Position numbers and translations under genes: made by a program. Positions 35,499 to 45,049 of a stretch of DNA of 64,000 bases are shown one piece after another (within the stretch, counting starts at the first letter, position 1; each line of letters starts with the position of its first letter). The DNA is from a virus, in IMG/VR virus record IMGVR_UViG_3300021442_000581, positions 1-64,000 of that record; one strand, given 5' to 3'. Below the pieces are notes generated by a model. The model was not told where the DNA came from and did not search any database. It was given only the letters and a program-made list of their open reading frames with translations.

Positions 35499-36454
35499 AA
35501 AAAATATTAATCGCAGGTGGAGCAGGTTATATAGGTACTAGGTTTTGTGAACAATACGATCGTCATTATGATATAACAGTTTTAGATCCATTTTGGTTTG
35601 GAGATAATATTAGGACCGATAATGTAAGAAAATGGAAAGGTGAAATACTAGATCTTGATGTAGACACCCTTAAGGAATACGATGCGGTGTTATTTATGGG
35701 AGGATTGTCAAACGATCCAATGGTTAATTTCAGACCAGATATGAATTTTACAGAGAATAGTGCTATACCAACTTATTTGGCATGGTTAACTAAAGAAGCT
35801 GGCATTAAGAAATTTATAGGTGCCAGCTCATGCAGCGTATACGGATTTACCAGAAATAAGACGTTAACTGAAAATTCACCAATAAAGCCGTATTATCCGT
35901 ATGGAATAGCTAAGCTTCAACTTGAAAAGGGTATTTCTATTTTAGAAGATGAAAATTTTAGACCTGTTTTATTTCGTAAAGGAACTGTTGGAGGTTGGAG
36001 TAATAGAATGCGGTATGATTTGGTGGTTAATACTATGTTTATGACCGCAATTACTACTGGCAAAATTACTGTTAATAGCCCAATGTTGTGGAGGCCGCTG
36101 ATTGATATTAGAGACGTTATTAATGGTTACCGATTAGCATTAGAAGTTGATGAAGAAGTTTCAGGAATTTATAATTTATCAGGAGTTAATATGACAATTG
36201 GTTCTCTTGGAAAATTAATCAAAAAACAATTGAATGCGTATGTTGATGTTGAACTTAGTATTTTAGATGTTAAGGATGTAAGAAACTATAAAGTTAATTG
36301 CGATAAAGCTGCAGATGAATTAGAATTTAAAGCAAAGTATAAACCGGCAGATTCTATACGAGAAATTTTAGAAAATATCGAAGATTTTAACACTTACGAC
36401 TTTTCAAAAGATATATATTATAATATAAACGTATTTAAGGAAGTTACAAAATGA
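35495..36454 (+). CDS. NAD-dependent epimerase/dehydratase
   Basis: 319 residues, extended SDR. AGGAGYIGTRF at the N-terminus, GASSCSVYGFTRN with the Ser, and YYPYGIAKLQLEK with the catalytic YxxxK. Closest in feel to UDP-glucuronate/NAD-dependent sugar epimerases. Overlaps both neighbours by four bases. Confidence 0.82.
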   Translation: MKKILIAGGAGYIGTRFCEQYDRHYDITVLDPFWFGDNIRTDNVRKWKGEILDLDVDTLKEYDAVLFMGGLSNDPMVNFRPDMNFTENSAIPTYLAWLTKEAGIKKFIGASSCSVYGFTRNKTLTENSPIKPYYPYGIAKLQLEKGISILEDENFRPVLFRKGTVGGWSNRMRYDLVVNTMFMTAITTGKITVNSPMLWRPLIDIRDVINGYRLALEVDEEVSGIYNLSGVNMTIGSLGKLIKKQLNAYVDVELSILDVKDVRNYKVNCDKAADELEFKAKYKPADSIREILENIEDFNTYDFSKDIYYNINVFKEVTK

Positions 36455-37179
36455 AGGTTTTAATTACTGGTGGAAGTGGATTACTTGGCGGTTACATACA
36501 AGATGAGTTAGAAAATCATGTGAACCCTCTAAGTTATGAGAGTGTAGAATATTACGCGCCCTCTTCTCATGAATGTAATGTTATGAGTAAAGAGTCTGTA
36601 AGTCGTTCATTTTATTCTTATAATCCTGATATTGTTATTCACTGTGCTGCGATTGCAAAATTTAAAGATGTAGATAAGAATCCACAAAAAGCTTTGATGG
36701 TGAATGTTACTGGAACATGTAACATTATAGGTCAATGTGAAGCTGGTAGTTTGGGAAGAACGGATGATGGTGTTAAGTTAGTTTACATTTCTACCGATCA
36801 TGTGTTTGATGGTATGGGAGGTTTGTATGATACACATGAAAAGATAAATCCAATATCAAGGTATGCTAAGATGAAGGCAGCCGGAGAATTGTCCGTATTA
36901 ACATACAGAAATCCGTTAGTAATTAGAACATCGTTTTGTCCGGAAAAATTTCCATTTGATACTGCGTATGTTGATAAGTATACGTCTCAAGATTACGTTG
37001 ATTTGGTGGCTCCTAAAATTGTAGATGCCGCTCTGAGCGATCAAACTGGAATAATTAATATAGGTCATAAACGTAGATCATTTTATGAATTAGCAAAGGA
37101 AAGAAATCCAAACATTAAGAAAGGCAGTATTAGCGAAGTGATGGGTCCAGTTTTAATAGACACAAGTTTAAAGGTTTAG
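36451..37179 (+). CDS. RmlD-like sugar reductase (SDR)
   Basis: 242 residues. ITGGSGLLGGYIQDEL nucleotide-binding site, HCAAIAKFKDVDKNP, VYISTDHVFDGMGGLY and SRYAKMKAAGE (YxxxK). This order is that of dTDP-4-dehydrorhamnose reductase and related synthetases. Shorter than RmlD (about 300), lacking part of the C-terminal substrate domain. Confidence 0.75.
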   Translation: MKVLITGGSGLLGGYIQDELENHVNPLSYESVEYYAPSSHECNVMSKESVSRSFYSYNPDIVIHCAAIAKFKDVDKNPQKALMVNVTGTCNIIGQCEAGSLGRTDDGVKLVYISTDHVFDGMGGLYDTHEKINPISRYAKMKAAGELSVLTYRNPLVIRTSFCPEKFPFDTAYVDKYTSQDYVDLVAPKIVDAALSDQTGIINIGHKRRSFYELAKERNPNIKKGSISEVMGPVLIDTSLKV

Positions 37180-37180
37180 A

Positions 37181-38614
37181 ATGCTTAACATAGAAAACAT
37201 AGACGAAAAATTTTATAAGACTTTTAACAGTGATCAATGGAAAGAATTTCAAGATAAGTTTAATGATTGCGATGATATTTTTATTCTTGGTCACGGTGGT
37301 AATTTAGCCGTAGCAGATCATTCGGCAATAGACATAACACGATTGAGTAATGGAACAAAGAATGCTCAATGTCCAGGGAGTGCTACTGTTGTTACGTCTT
37401 TAATTAACGATACAAATTTTGATCAGTGGATGGTTCAATGGTTGAAACATGTTACGTCAACAAAAACTGAAGCTCAAATGAAAAAATGTTTAATATACGG
37501 AATCTCTTCATCAGGTGAATCTAGAGATTTGATTAAGGCTTTTCAGTGGGGACATGCAAATGGTCTACAGCTTGGTTGTGTAACAGCTAAACCGTTAACG
37601 GAAAGAATACCGAAGTTAACAGAGGTAGTTTTAGATTGTGAATATTATCATACGGCTGAAGTGTTATCGTTGTTATTACAGTATGAATTAACACACGGAT
37701 CTGGAAAGGTTTGTCCACCAATTGGAGGTAATAAGCCAGAGGATATTGCACACTATTCCACACAGGAAATACGAGAGCATAGTTTTCCGGACGAAATTAA
37801 AAATATTTGTGTTGATTTTGATGGAGTAATTCATAAAAATAGTAAGGGTTATTACGATGGAACTGTGTATGATGAACCGGTTGAGGGTTCAAAAGAGGCT
37901 TTAGAAAAATTATCTAAAAAATATGATGTGGTTATATGTTCAGCTAAGGCTAAATCAGATAGGGGATTGGTGAACGGTAAGACTGGAACTCAATTGGTAT
38001 GGGAATGGTTGAAAGAACACAAGATGGATAAGTTTGTAACTAAGGTTACAGCTGAAAAACCAAGAGCAGTTTTATATGTTGATGATAAGGGATTAAAATT
38101 TGATAATTGGAATGAAGCATTAGGAGAAATATTACCCGGAGAAAAAATTGAAGATTCGGATAGTGCCTTATATGTGTATGATTCTAATGTTGTAAATGTT
38201 TTAAAGGATGATGGAGTTGAGGATACAAATTGGGAAATCCTACAAAAATACGAAAATCAAACAACAGTTAGTCTAGAACAATTGAGATCAGATTTGGGTT
38301 CTGGATCATGGGCTGTTAGATTAGCATACAATGATTTGTTTGGTGGAGTTGTTATTCAACAGCATCCAGGTGAGGGTAACAGAAAACACATGCATACTGA
38401 AGCGGATGAAAATTGGGTGATATTAGATGGTGTATGGGAATGGTGGATAGACGGAAAGGGTACAAGTACAGTTGAGACGGGTGATTTTGTTTATGTTCCG
38501 AAAAACACTTGGCACCAGATAACGTGCATTGAAGGTCCAGCAGTTAGATACGCAATAACTAAACCCGATGTAGAACACATTTATTTACCAGAGGATATGA
38601 ATGGCGAGAGCTGA
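37181..38614 (+). CDS. SIS-HAD-cupin three-domain sugar-phosphate enzyme
   Basis: 477 residues in three blocks. Residues about 1-195: SIS domain of the phosphoheptose-isomerase (GmhA) type (FILGHGGNLAVADHSAIDIT, YGISSSGESRDLI). Residues about 205-310: HAD-like domain (ICVDFDGVIHKN, VVICSAKAK, LYVDDKGLKF). Residues about 360-470: cupin (QQHPGEGNRKHMHTEADENW, GDFVYVPKNTWHQI) with the metal-binding His pattern. The first two activities would isomerise and dephosphorylate a sugar phosphate; the cupin may isomerise a keto-sugar or bind the product. I know no standard enzyme with this fusion. Last 14 bases overlap the SDR gene. Confidence 0.75.
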   Translation: MLNIENIDEKFYKTFNSDQWKEFQDKFNDCDDIFILGHGGNLAVADHSAIDITRLSNGTKNAQCPGSATVVTSLINDTNFDQWMVQWLKHVTSTKTEAQMKKCLIYGISSSGESRDLIKAFQWGHANGLQLGCVTAKPLTERIPKLTEVVLDCEYYHTAEVLSLLLQYELTHGSGKVCPPIGGNKPEDIAHYSTQEIREHSFPDEIKNICVDFDGVIHKNSKGYYDGTVYDEPVEGSKEALEKLSKKYDVVICSAKAKSDRGLVNGKTGTQLVWEWLKEHKMDKFVTKVTAEKPRAVLYVDDKGLKFDNWNEALGEILPGEKIEDSDSALYVYDSNVVNVLKDDGVEDTNWEILQKYENQTTVSLEQLRSDLGSGSWAVRLAYNDLFGGVVIQQHPGEGNRKHMHTEADENWVILDGVWEWWIDGKGTSTVETGDFVYVPKNTWHQITCIEGPAVRYAITKPDVEHIYLPEDMNGES

Positions 38615-39272
38615 AATAAAGGGGTTTAATGCAGTAGTTACGGGTGGATCTAAAGGAATCGGTAAAGCTACAGTTGAATTATTGAAGGAATGTGGTTATA
38701 ATGTATTAGCCGGTGATAGCAAAATGGGAGATCTATCTAACGAAAATGGAATAAACCAATTCATTGATTTTATAGATTTCGATCAGATTGATGTGTTAGT
38801 TAATAACGCAGGTTATACAAAGTATGTTGATTCTTCATCGTGGTATAATGTTGATGATACTTTATTTGATAAAATTATGAATGTTAATGTTAAAGCACCA
38901 TTTAAATTGATTAAAAAGTTGAGAGATAGATTTGTTGATACATCGTGTATCATCAATGTAGCATCAGTTGCTGGAATAACTGGTAATGGTAGTAATGTTG
39001 CATATTGTGCGTCTAAAGCTGCAGTAATAAATATGACTAAAGCGTTGGCAAGAAATATGGCACCAATTAGGGTAAATTCTGTAAGTCCAGGATTAATTAA
39101 AACTGGGTTCGTTAAATTTCCAGATGAATATTATGAAAAAACTGTTGATCAAACTCCAGTTGGTATAATGGGTCAACCTATTCATGTTGCAACAGCTATA
39201 TTAAATTTAATAAACTGTGAGTATAGTAGCGGCATTGATGTTATAGTAGATGGTGGAAGGATTTTAAATTAA
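38601..39272 (+). CDS. Short-chain dehydrogenase/reductase
   Basis: 223 residues, classical SDR: VVTGGSKGIGKATVE, LVNNAGYT, INVASVAGITGNGSNVAYCASK (Ser, YxxxK), VNSVSPGLIKT. It resembles FabG-type 3-oxoacyl reductases but is probably used here for a sugar intermediate. Confidence 0.85.
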   Translation: MARAEIKGFNAVVTGGSKGIGKATVELLKECGYNVLAGDSKMGDLSNENGINQFIDFIDFDQIDVLVNNAGYTKYVDSSSWYNVDDTLFDKIMNVNVKAPFKLIKKLRDRFVDTSCIINVASVAGITGNGSNVAYCASKAAVINMTKALARNMAPIRVNSVSPGLIKTGFVKFPDEYYEKTVDQTPVGIMGQPIHVATAILNLINCEYSSGIDVIVDGGRILN

Positions 39273-39940
39273 TGGATATTTGCGCACTTATAATGGCACG
39301 AGGTGGCTCCAAACGGGTACCAAATAAAAACATTAGACCGTTTGCATATTCATCGTTGTTGGAATTAAAAATAGATCAACTTACAGATGAAGAATTAACT
39401 GTATATGTGAATTCAGATTCTGATGAAATACTAGAGATTGCGAATTTAGCCGGAGCAAAGTGTATTAAGAGAGAACCACAGTATGCTACAGATGATGTTT
39501 CAATAAATGATGTCTATAAAAATTTAGCACAAAGTGTGGAGCATGAACATATTTTATTTGCTCATGCTACAAGTCCACTAGTTAGCAGAGAATCACTAAT
39601 AGATTGTCTGTCTAGGTACGGAGAAATTGCCGCATTAGATTTTCCAGAGTATGATTCATTGGCAACAGTTACATATTTGCATAAGTTTTTATGGTTTGAG
39701 GATATGGCAATAAACTATGATCCTAGTGAAATGCCAAGATCTCAAGATTTACCAGATTATTACATATTAAATTTTGCATTTAATATATTACCTAGACAAT
39801 TAATGATAGATAGCGAAAATATTGTTGGTAAGAATTTTTATCCGTATGAATTAAATGAACTTGAAGCGTATGATGTTGATACTGAAGTAGAATTTCGTAT
39901 AGCAGAATCAATATACACGGATTTTTATGGCAGAAATTAA
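39272..39940 (+). CDS. CMP-sugar synthetase (NeuA/PseF-like)
   Basis: 222 residues. N-terminal ALIMARGGSKRVPNKNIRPFA is the CTP-binding loop of acylneuraminate cytidylyltransferases; VYVNSDSDEILEIA and LFAHATSPLVS follow in order. It activates a nonulosonic or KDO-like acid as its CMP-sugar. Taken with KdsA (51290) and GT29-like proteins it suggests an acidic sugar is made and transferred. Confidence 0.82.
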   Translation: MDICALIMARGGSKRVPNKNIRPFAYSSLLELKIDQLTDEELTVYVNSDSDEILEIANLAGAKCIKREPQYATDDVSINDVYKNLAQSVEHEHILFAHATSPLVSRESLIDCLSRYGEIAALDFPEYDSLATVTYLHKFLWFEDMAINYDPSEMPRSQDLPDYYILNFAFNILPRQLMIDSENIVGKNFYPYELNELEAYDVDTEVEFRIAESIYTDFYGRN

Positions 39941-40826
39941 AGTATTAGTTACCGGTGGATCTGGTTTTATAGGTGGTAATTTAGTTAAACGATTAAATGA
40001 ATTAGGTTATATTGTAAGGACTATGGATTTTCACAGCGAGGATTATCCGTGTGATATTTCGTATCTTGATAGTTTTGAACCAGTTTATGAGTGGGAACCA
40101 GATATTATTTATCATTTAGCTGGACAATCGTACGGTAGGGGTGGATTACTTGATCCGTATAAAGATTTAAATTGGAATGCTAAAGGTACTTTAAATGTAT
40201 GTGAATTTACTAAAAAATTAGGAACAGTTCACAGAATTATTTATACATCTACTATGGCAGTATACGGTGATGAAGAATTATCAGAAGAGATTGATCTTCC
40301 AAATCCACTATCAAATTACGGTACAACAAAATTAACTGGAGAACACTACATAAAACAATTAGATCAGCACGGCATAGGGTATACAATTTTTAGGTTATTT
40401 AACACGTATGGTCCAGGTCAAGATCTTGCTCATACTATGAAGGGTTTAGTTTCAGCTATGTTATCTCAAGTTCTTAATGGGTTTACAATTAATGTTACCG
40501 GTCATCTATCTAGATTTAGAGATTTGACATACATTGATGATTGTGTAGATGCATTAATTATGGGAATGGAATATGATACTCATAATGAAACGTTTAATCT
40601 GTGTAGCGGGAGAAAAACTACAGTTGATGATTTGATTAATATGCTAATTGATATTTCAGGAAAAGAGCATGAATTGTTTGATATAAAAAATACTGGAAGT
40701 CATTATGGAGATCAATATGGAAATACAGGAAATAACACAAAATTGACAACAGTAGGATGGAAACCAAAGGTTACGTTAGAAGAAGGTCTTAAGAAATTTT
40801 ATAAGTATGCAGAAGAGAATGTATGA
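39927..40826 (+). CDS. NAD-dependent epimerase/dehydratase
   Basis: 299 residues, extended SDR: VTGGSGFIGGNLVKRL, YTSTMAVYGDEELSE, LSNYGTTKLTGEHY (YxxxK), FRLFNTYGPGQDL and SRFRDLTYIDDCVDA. A typical nucleotide-sugar 4-epimerase or 4,6-dehydratase. Overlaps the CMP-sugar synthetase gene by 14 bases. Confidence 0.85.
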   Translation: MAEIKVLVTGGSGFIGGNLVKRLNELGYIVRTMDFHSEDYPCDISYLDSFEPVYEWEPDIIYHLAGQSYGRGGLLDPYKDLNWNAKGTLNVCEFTKKLGTVHRIIYTSTMAVYGDEELSEEIDLPNPLSNYGTTKLTGEHYIKQLDQHGIGYTIFRLFNTYGPGQDLAHTMKGLVSAMLSQVLNGFTINVTGHLSRFRDLTYIDDCVDALIMGMEYDTHNETFNLCSGRKTTVDDLINMLIDISGKEHELFDIKNTGSHYGDQYGNTGNNTKLTTVGWKPKVTLEEGLKKFYKYAEENV

Positions 40827-41524
40827 AGCCGATTGTAGTTTTAGCTAAGGGACCAAGTGCACGAGAAATAAAACCCGGTGATAAGTACGATGTAGCTACT
40901 GCGAACAATACTATCTGGTTATGTCCGAATCCAACGTATGCTTTTTTCAATGATGTTGATTTAATATGGTTGACAAGAAAGGAACACTTTAAAGAAGTTA
41001 CACTAATGGTTATTCCATCTTATTTGCATTCTCATTGGGGTAGAGTAGAGGGTACAGTTGATTGTTCTGAAGACGAAACACATTTTCATGAGTTAGCCAA
41101 AATATTTCCAGGATGGTTGGATCATGTGAATTTACGTGTATACGAATTACATGCTGGAGATAATGAAAGACCGGAAGAACAAGAAAGATCAGGTCTTCAA
41201 AATTCTGGTTGTCCAGCTTTGGATGAGTGGCCAATGTCAACCGGTGGTACAGCAATATCATGGTTATCAAAATTTGGAGGATATAGAGATTTCATACTTG
41301 CAGGGTTTGATGCAGGAGGAGGTTATCACCCAATGTTTGTAGGCGGAGGTCATCCAGATGGAGAGAAGGGGTTTAATGGACAAGGTACTGCTCCGCAGAG
41401 ACCCGATCAGTATCAAAACAATTGGGATGTATGTGCTAGGTTTGCAGGTAGATATGGTGGAACCATTAGACACATAGATGATATTGATGATGAAGAACTA
41501 CGAGATCTTGGAATAGTCGAATGA
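40823..41524 (+). CDS. Putative glycosyltransferase, GT29/DUF115-like
   Basis: 233 residues. It begins PIVVLAKGPSAREIKPGDKYDVATANNT, a nucleotide-sugar-binding-like loop, and later has MSTGGTAISWLSKFGGYRDFILAGFDAGGG, which parallels the S-motif region of GT29-like proteins (compare the gene at 50353). It may use the CMP-sugar made upstream. Family assignment is tentative. Confidence 0.5.
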   Translation: MKPIVVLAKGPSAREIKPGDKYDVATANNTIWLCPNPTYAFFNDVDLIWLTRKEHFKEVTLMVIPSYLHSHWGRVEGTVDCSEDETHFHELAKIFPGWLDHVNLRVYELHAGDNERPEEQERSGLQNSGCPALDEWPMSTGGTAISWLSKFGGYRDFILAGFDAGGGYHPMFVGGGHPDGEKGFNGQGTAPQRPDQYQNNWDVCARFAGRYGGTIRHIDDIDDEELRDLGIVE

Positions 41525-42078
41525 TAGTTACGATACACCAACCCAATTTTATTCCATGGATGCCATTTTTTGAAAAGATAGATCAAGCCGATGTTTATGT
41601 ATGCTTGACACATTGTCAGTTTGAAAAGAATGGATTTCAAAACAGATTTAATCATGATGGAAAGTGGTATACGATGAGTGTAAAAAAGGGAAATATCCCC
41701 ATTCGGAAAAAGAAATACATTGACGCAATCGAAAATTGGGAAAAGATAAAAAAAAGTCTCCCAGTTTATGAAGATTTCCTAAGCATGTTTGATCATAGAA
41801 TTTCAAATAATTTAATGCTAACAAATTTAGGTATAATAAAGTCAGTTCTGTACTTGAGAAACATAAAGACCGAAGTAGTGCTAGATTGGAAAACGCATTT
41901 AAAATCAACAGAAAGATTGGTAGACATTTGTATACAGTATGGAGCAACAAAATATTTGTCAGGTATAGGAGCAAAAAATTATTTAGATGAGTCTTTATTT
42001 GAAAAAGAAAATATAGAAGTGATATATCAAGAACCAAAAAATAAGGTAAGTTTATTAGATGAAATTTCTAGGATTTGA
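41521..42078 (+). CDS. WbqC-like family protein
   Basis: 185 residues beginning IVTIHQPNFIPWMPFFEKIDQADVYV, with CQFEKNGFQNRF, KYLSGIGAKNYLDESLF and VIYQEP. This is the WbqC pattern found in O-antigen and nonulosonate clusters; its biochemical role is not firmly known. Overlaps both neighbours. Confidence 0.82.
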   Translation: MIVTIHQPNFIPWMPFFEKIDQADVYVCLTHCQFEKNGFQNRFNHDGKWYTMSVKKGNIPIRKKKYIDAIENWEKIKKSLPVYEDFLSMFDHRISNNLMLTNLGIIKSVLYLRNIKTEVVLDWKTHLKSTERLVDICIQYGATKYLSGIGAKNYLDESLFEKENIEVIYQEPKNKVSLLDEISRI

Positions 42079-42682
42079 TAGGGTTTTGTGTATATCTCCC
42101 CATCCAGATGATGTGGAGTATAGTATGATGGGTACAATATTGAAATTCTTGGATACAAAGTTTGTTATATTGAATTTGTGTCAAGGTGGAGATTTGGATT
42201 CAACTACTGGGAAAACTAGATTAGAAGAAGTTCACAAGGTTTGGGGATCTCCTCCGAATGTACTACTAAGATTTACTGATCATGTGTATATGAGATCTTT
42301 AAGAGAAGAGCAGTGGATTAATTTAATAGAGAAAGAAATGGAAGATGCGCTAATAGATGCAATTTGTTTACCAAATGAATGCGATTCTCATTTCGAACAT
42401 AGACTTATAGCCGGATTTGGACAAGCTTTAGTACGTTCCCAATCGACAGCCCTTATACAGTATAAGACGCCCAGTACGGATAACACATGGATACCAAATT
42501 TATTTGTTGATATAACAGAAGAATACAACTTTAAAGTAAAATCTTTAGAGGAATTTAAAAGTCAACAGCACAGATACTATTTTAGACCTGATGTTTTACG
42601 TGCTTTTCATTCAGATTATCAGAGTGCTAAGAAGGGGAAACATTTTATAGAACAATTTAAGGCGGTGGATTTATATGCATAA
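42059..42682 (+). CDS. PIG-L/LmbE-type deacetylase
   Basis: 207 residues. SPHPDDVEYSMMGTIL is the zinc-binding HPDD motif; NECDSHFEHRLI carries the later His. PIG-L enzymes remove N-acetyl groups from GlcNAc-type sugars. Here it would create a free amine for further modification of the sugar. Confidence 0.85.
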   Translation: MKFLGFDRVLCISPHPDDVEYSMMGTILKFLDTKFVILNLCQGGDLDSTTGKTRLEEVHKVWGSPPNVLLRFTDHVYMRSLREEQWINLIEKEMEDALIDAICLPNECDSHFEHRLIAGFGQALVRSQSTALIQYKTPSTDNTWIPNLFVDITEEYNFKVKSLEEFKSQQHRYYFRPDVLRAFHSDYQSAKKGKHFIEQFKAVDLYA

Positions 42683-43472
42683 GTTGGTATTATTTATAAA
42701 GTCGTATGCGGGGCATTTAGAGTATACAAAACAGTTAATAGAAACAATAAAGAAATTTAATGTAGATAATTTACCAACATATCTGTCAGTTCCTCGTGAT
42801 CAAATTGGATTGTTTGACGATAATGTTGATACTGATTATGCGACGTTAATGAATGATGATGAGATAGTCGGCAATCCAGTTATGTCAGATAATTGGTATG
42901 GTCAACAGCTTGTAAAAATGTCATTTAGTCAAACTGAATTATGTGAGAATTATTTATGGATAGATGCAGATTCTTATTTTATACGGGAATTTGGTACTCA
43001 TGATTTTATGGCGAATGAAGATACACCGTATACTAATATTACAGAGTGTAAAGATTTACTTACTTGGTGTGCAATTAGACCGGATAAGGCTCATGTATTT
43101 CAATCCTTTGCAAGTGATAGATTAAAGGTTATGGAATTATTTCAAAGAACGGGTAAGTTATTTGATTCTGTTTGTCCAAATTTGTGGTCTTCTAAAGTAT
43201 TGACTCACATGAAGAAGAATTACTTAGAGCCAAATAATATGCATTTTGAAACACTTTTACAGCAAGTACCGGGTGAATTGATTTGGTATACTGAATATTT
43301 ATTGGCGACTAAGGTTATTGATGTTGTACCATGTGAAGGATGGTTTAAAGCATTTCACTATTTAGATCAGATGAATGATTGTAAGGCACAAGGAAATACA
43401 GAGGAAACATTGGCATACAACTATTTAGGTATTGTTATGCCAAGTAAAGAAACACAGGAATTAAGATTTTAA
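42675..43472 (+). CDS. DUF6492-type putative glycosyltransferase
   Basis: 265 residues. KLVLFIKSYAGHLEYTKQLIETIKKFN at the N-terminus and YLWIDADSYFIREF with a D-x-D-type motif match the DUF6492 group of GT-A-like proteins. It ends with SKETQELRF. Likely transferase in the same cluster. Confidence 0.65.
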   Translation: MHKLVLFIKSYAGHLEYTKQLIETIKKFNVDNLPTYLSVPRDQIGLFDDNVDTDYATLMNDDEIVGNPVMSDNWYGQQLVKMSFSQTELCENYLWIDADSYFIREFGTHDFMANEDTPYTNITECKDLLTWCAIRPDKAHVFQSFASDRLKVMELFQRTGKLFDSVCPNLWSSKVLTHMKKNYLEPNNMHFETLLQQVPGELIWYTEYLLATKVIDVVPCEGWFKAFHYLDQMNDCKAQGNTEETLAYNYLGIVMPSKETQELRF

Positions 43473-43473
43473 T

Positions 43474-44202
43474 ATGTTATTAAGCACACTCAATCACAAT
43501 GTTCCGGATTTAACTGATAATTTAATACATCAATTAAGAAAAGATCCAATAACAAATGATATGGAATTTATGGTAGTTGATAATGGTTCATCAGAACCAC
43601 TAGCAAAACAGACTACTCATAAGTTAGAGACTAATGCTTATTTTGGCGGAGGATTTAATGTGATCCTAGAGTATTTCTTGAGCACGGGTCATGATTACCT
43701 TGCGATGTTGAATAATGATCTGATATTCCACGGATATAGTTTTGTTAGTAATGTTTTGAGCGAAATGAAAGAGAATGATTCTGCAGTATATAGTCCATCG
43801 GTTATCAATGCAGAAATATCACAATGCAATTGGAAACAAATGTATAATTGGGGATCTAACACTGTTAGAGAAGTTAGGTGGATTGATTTTCAATGTCCTA
43901 TTTTAAGAAGAGATATTTGTGAAATAATACATCAGTTTCCTGATAAGTTAGTATACGGATGGGGATTGGATTTTTATGCAGGTGTTATGGCTGAAACTCA
44001 TGGATTGAAGACACACGTAAGTGATAAGCAAGCAGTGGCTCATTTAAATTCACAGACATTCCGTAGGGGTAAGATTAACATTGGAGTTGAAGAATTTTGT
44101 AGAAGAGCAGAATTTGGATTACACGATTATTTTTCTAATTCTGATTATAATGAATTATACTATGACTTAAGAAATTGGGGAGAAGATTATGAATACAAGT
44201 AA
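43474..44202 (+). CDS. Family 2 glycosyltransferase
   Basis: 242 residues: STLNHNVPDLTDNLIHQL, MEFMVVDNGSSEPLA, AYFGGGFNVILEYFLSTG, YLAMLNNDLIFHG (N-N-D metal motif), and YGWGLDFYAGVMAE as the acceptor-site segment. Resembles rhamnosyltransferase-like GT2 enzymes. Confidence 0.82.
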   Translation: MLLSTLNHNVPDLTDNLIHQLRKDPITNDMEFMVVDNGSSEPLAKQTTHKLETNAYFGGGFNVILEYFLSTGHDYLAMLNNDLIFHGYSFVSNVLSEMKENDSAVYSPSVINAEISQCNWKQMYNWGSNTVREVRWIDFQCPILRRDICEIIHQFPDKLVYGWGLDFYAGVMAETHGLKTHVSDKQAVAHLNSQTFRRGKINIGVEEFCRRAEFGLHDYFSNSDYNELYYDLRNWGEDYEYK

Positions 44203-45049
44203 TAACTCACCGATGACGTTTTGTATTTCAACATACAATAATTTGAAGTATTTAAAAATTGCAGTAGATTCTGTTCGAACGAATTCATACTATGCTGAAT
44301 CACCGTTTATAGTTCATGCAGAGAATTGTGATGATGGTACGGATGAGTGGTTAATTAATAATAGCGAAAAATATGAGTTAGAATTTTATATAGATAAAAA
44401 TAAACCGGCATTGGGTATTGGTGGAGGAATGAATTTTTGTGCTGATAAGGTAAAAACTAAGTACATTAATTTTTTGCATTCTGATTTCTATGTAACTAAA
44501 AATTGGGATAAAGCTCTATTAGATGTACATGAAAAATATCCAGATGAAAAATTATGGGTTAATTCTCATAGGGTTGAACCTAAAATGTTTGCAACAACTG
44601 AATCTAGACCTGGAACTGTTGTTGTACCACAAGAGGTATTCGGTGCATACTATGATGATTTTAATACAAAAACTTTTGATGCGTGGGCAGAGGAATTTGT
44701 AGATGGGAATGATTTTGAGATTGCTAAAGGCGAAGGGGTTAGTGGATTGATACGAAAGAGAGATTGGGACGAAATTGGTGGTAATGACCCGTTGTTTGCG
44801 CCGGCAAGCTGGGAGGACATGGATTTATTTTTGCGAATGTTGCAGAATGGATTTAGATTTATACTACCAACTACTTCTTTAATATGGCATTTCGGAGCAA
44901 GAGGAAGTCATAGATTAGAAGAGAATGATGGAAAGACAGCGGAACGTCAGCTCAGAGCAGAACGAGATAATCAACAGAAGTGGGTTAAGAAATGGGGAAG
45001 ATTACCTAAATTTGATGAGGTAGGATTTATATGCGGATTAATCGACTAA
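44189..45049 (+). CDS. Family 2 glycosyltransferase
   Basis: 286 residues: FCISTYNNLKYLKIAVDSVR, GIGGGMNFCADKVKTKYINFLHSDFYVTKNWD (D-x-hydrophobic metal region), and FAPASWEDMDLFLRMLQNG (the E-D acceptor-site motif of GT2). It overlaps the previous GT by 14 bases and the SET gene by 19. Confidence 0.85.
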   Translation: MNTSNNSPMTFCISTYNNLKYLKIAVDSVRTNSYYAESPFIVHAENCDDGTDEWLINNSEKYELEFYIDKNKPALGIGGGMNFCADKVKTKYINFLHSDFYVTKNWDKALLDVHEKYPDEKLWVNSHRVEPKMFATTESRPGTVVVPQEVFGAYYDDFNTKTFDAWAEEFVDGNDFEIAKGEGVSGLIRKRDWDEIGGNDPLFAPASWEDMDLFLRMLQNGFRFILPTTSLIWHFGARGSHRLEENDGKTAERQLRAERDNQQKWVKKWGRLPKFDEVGFICGLID

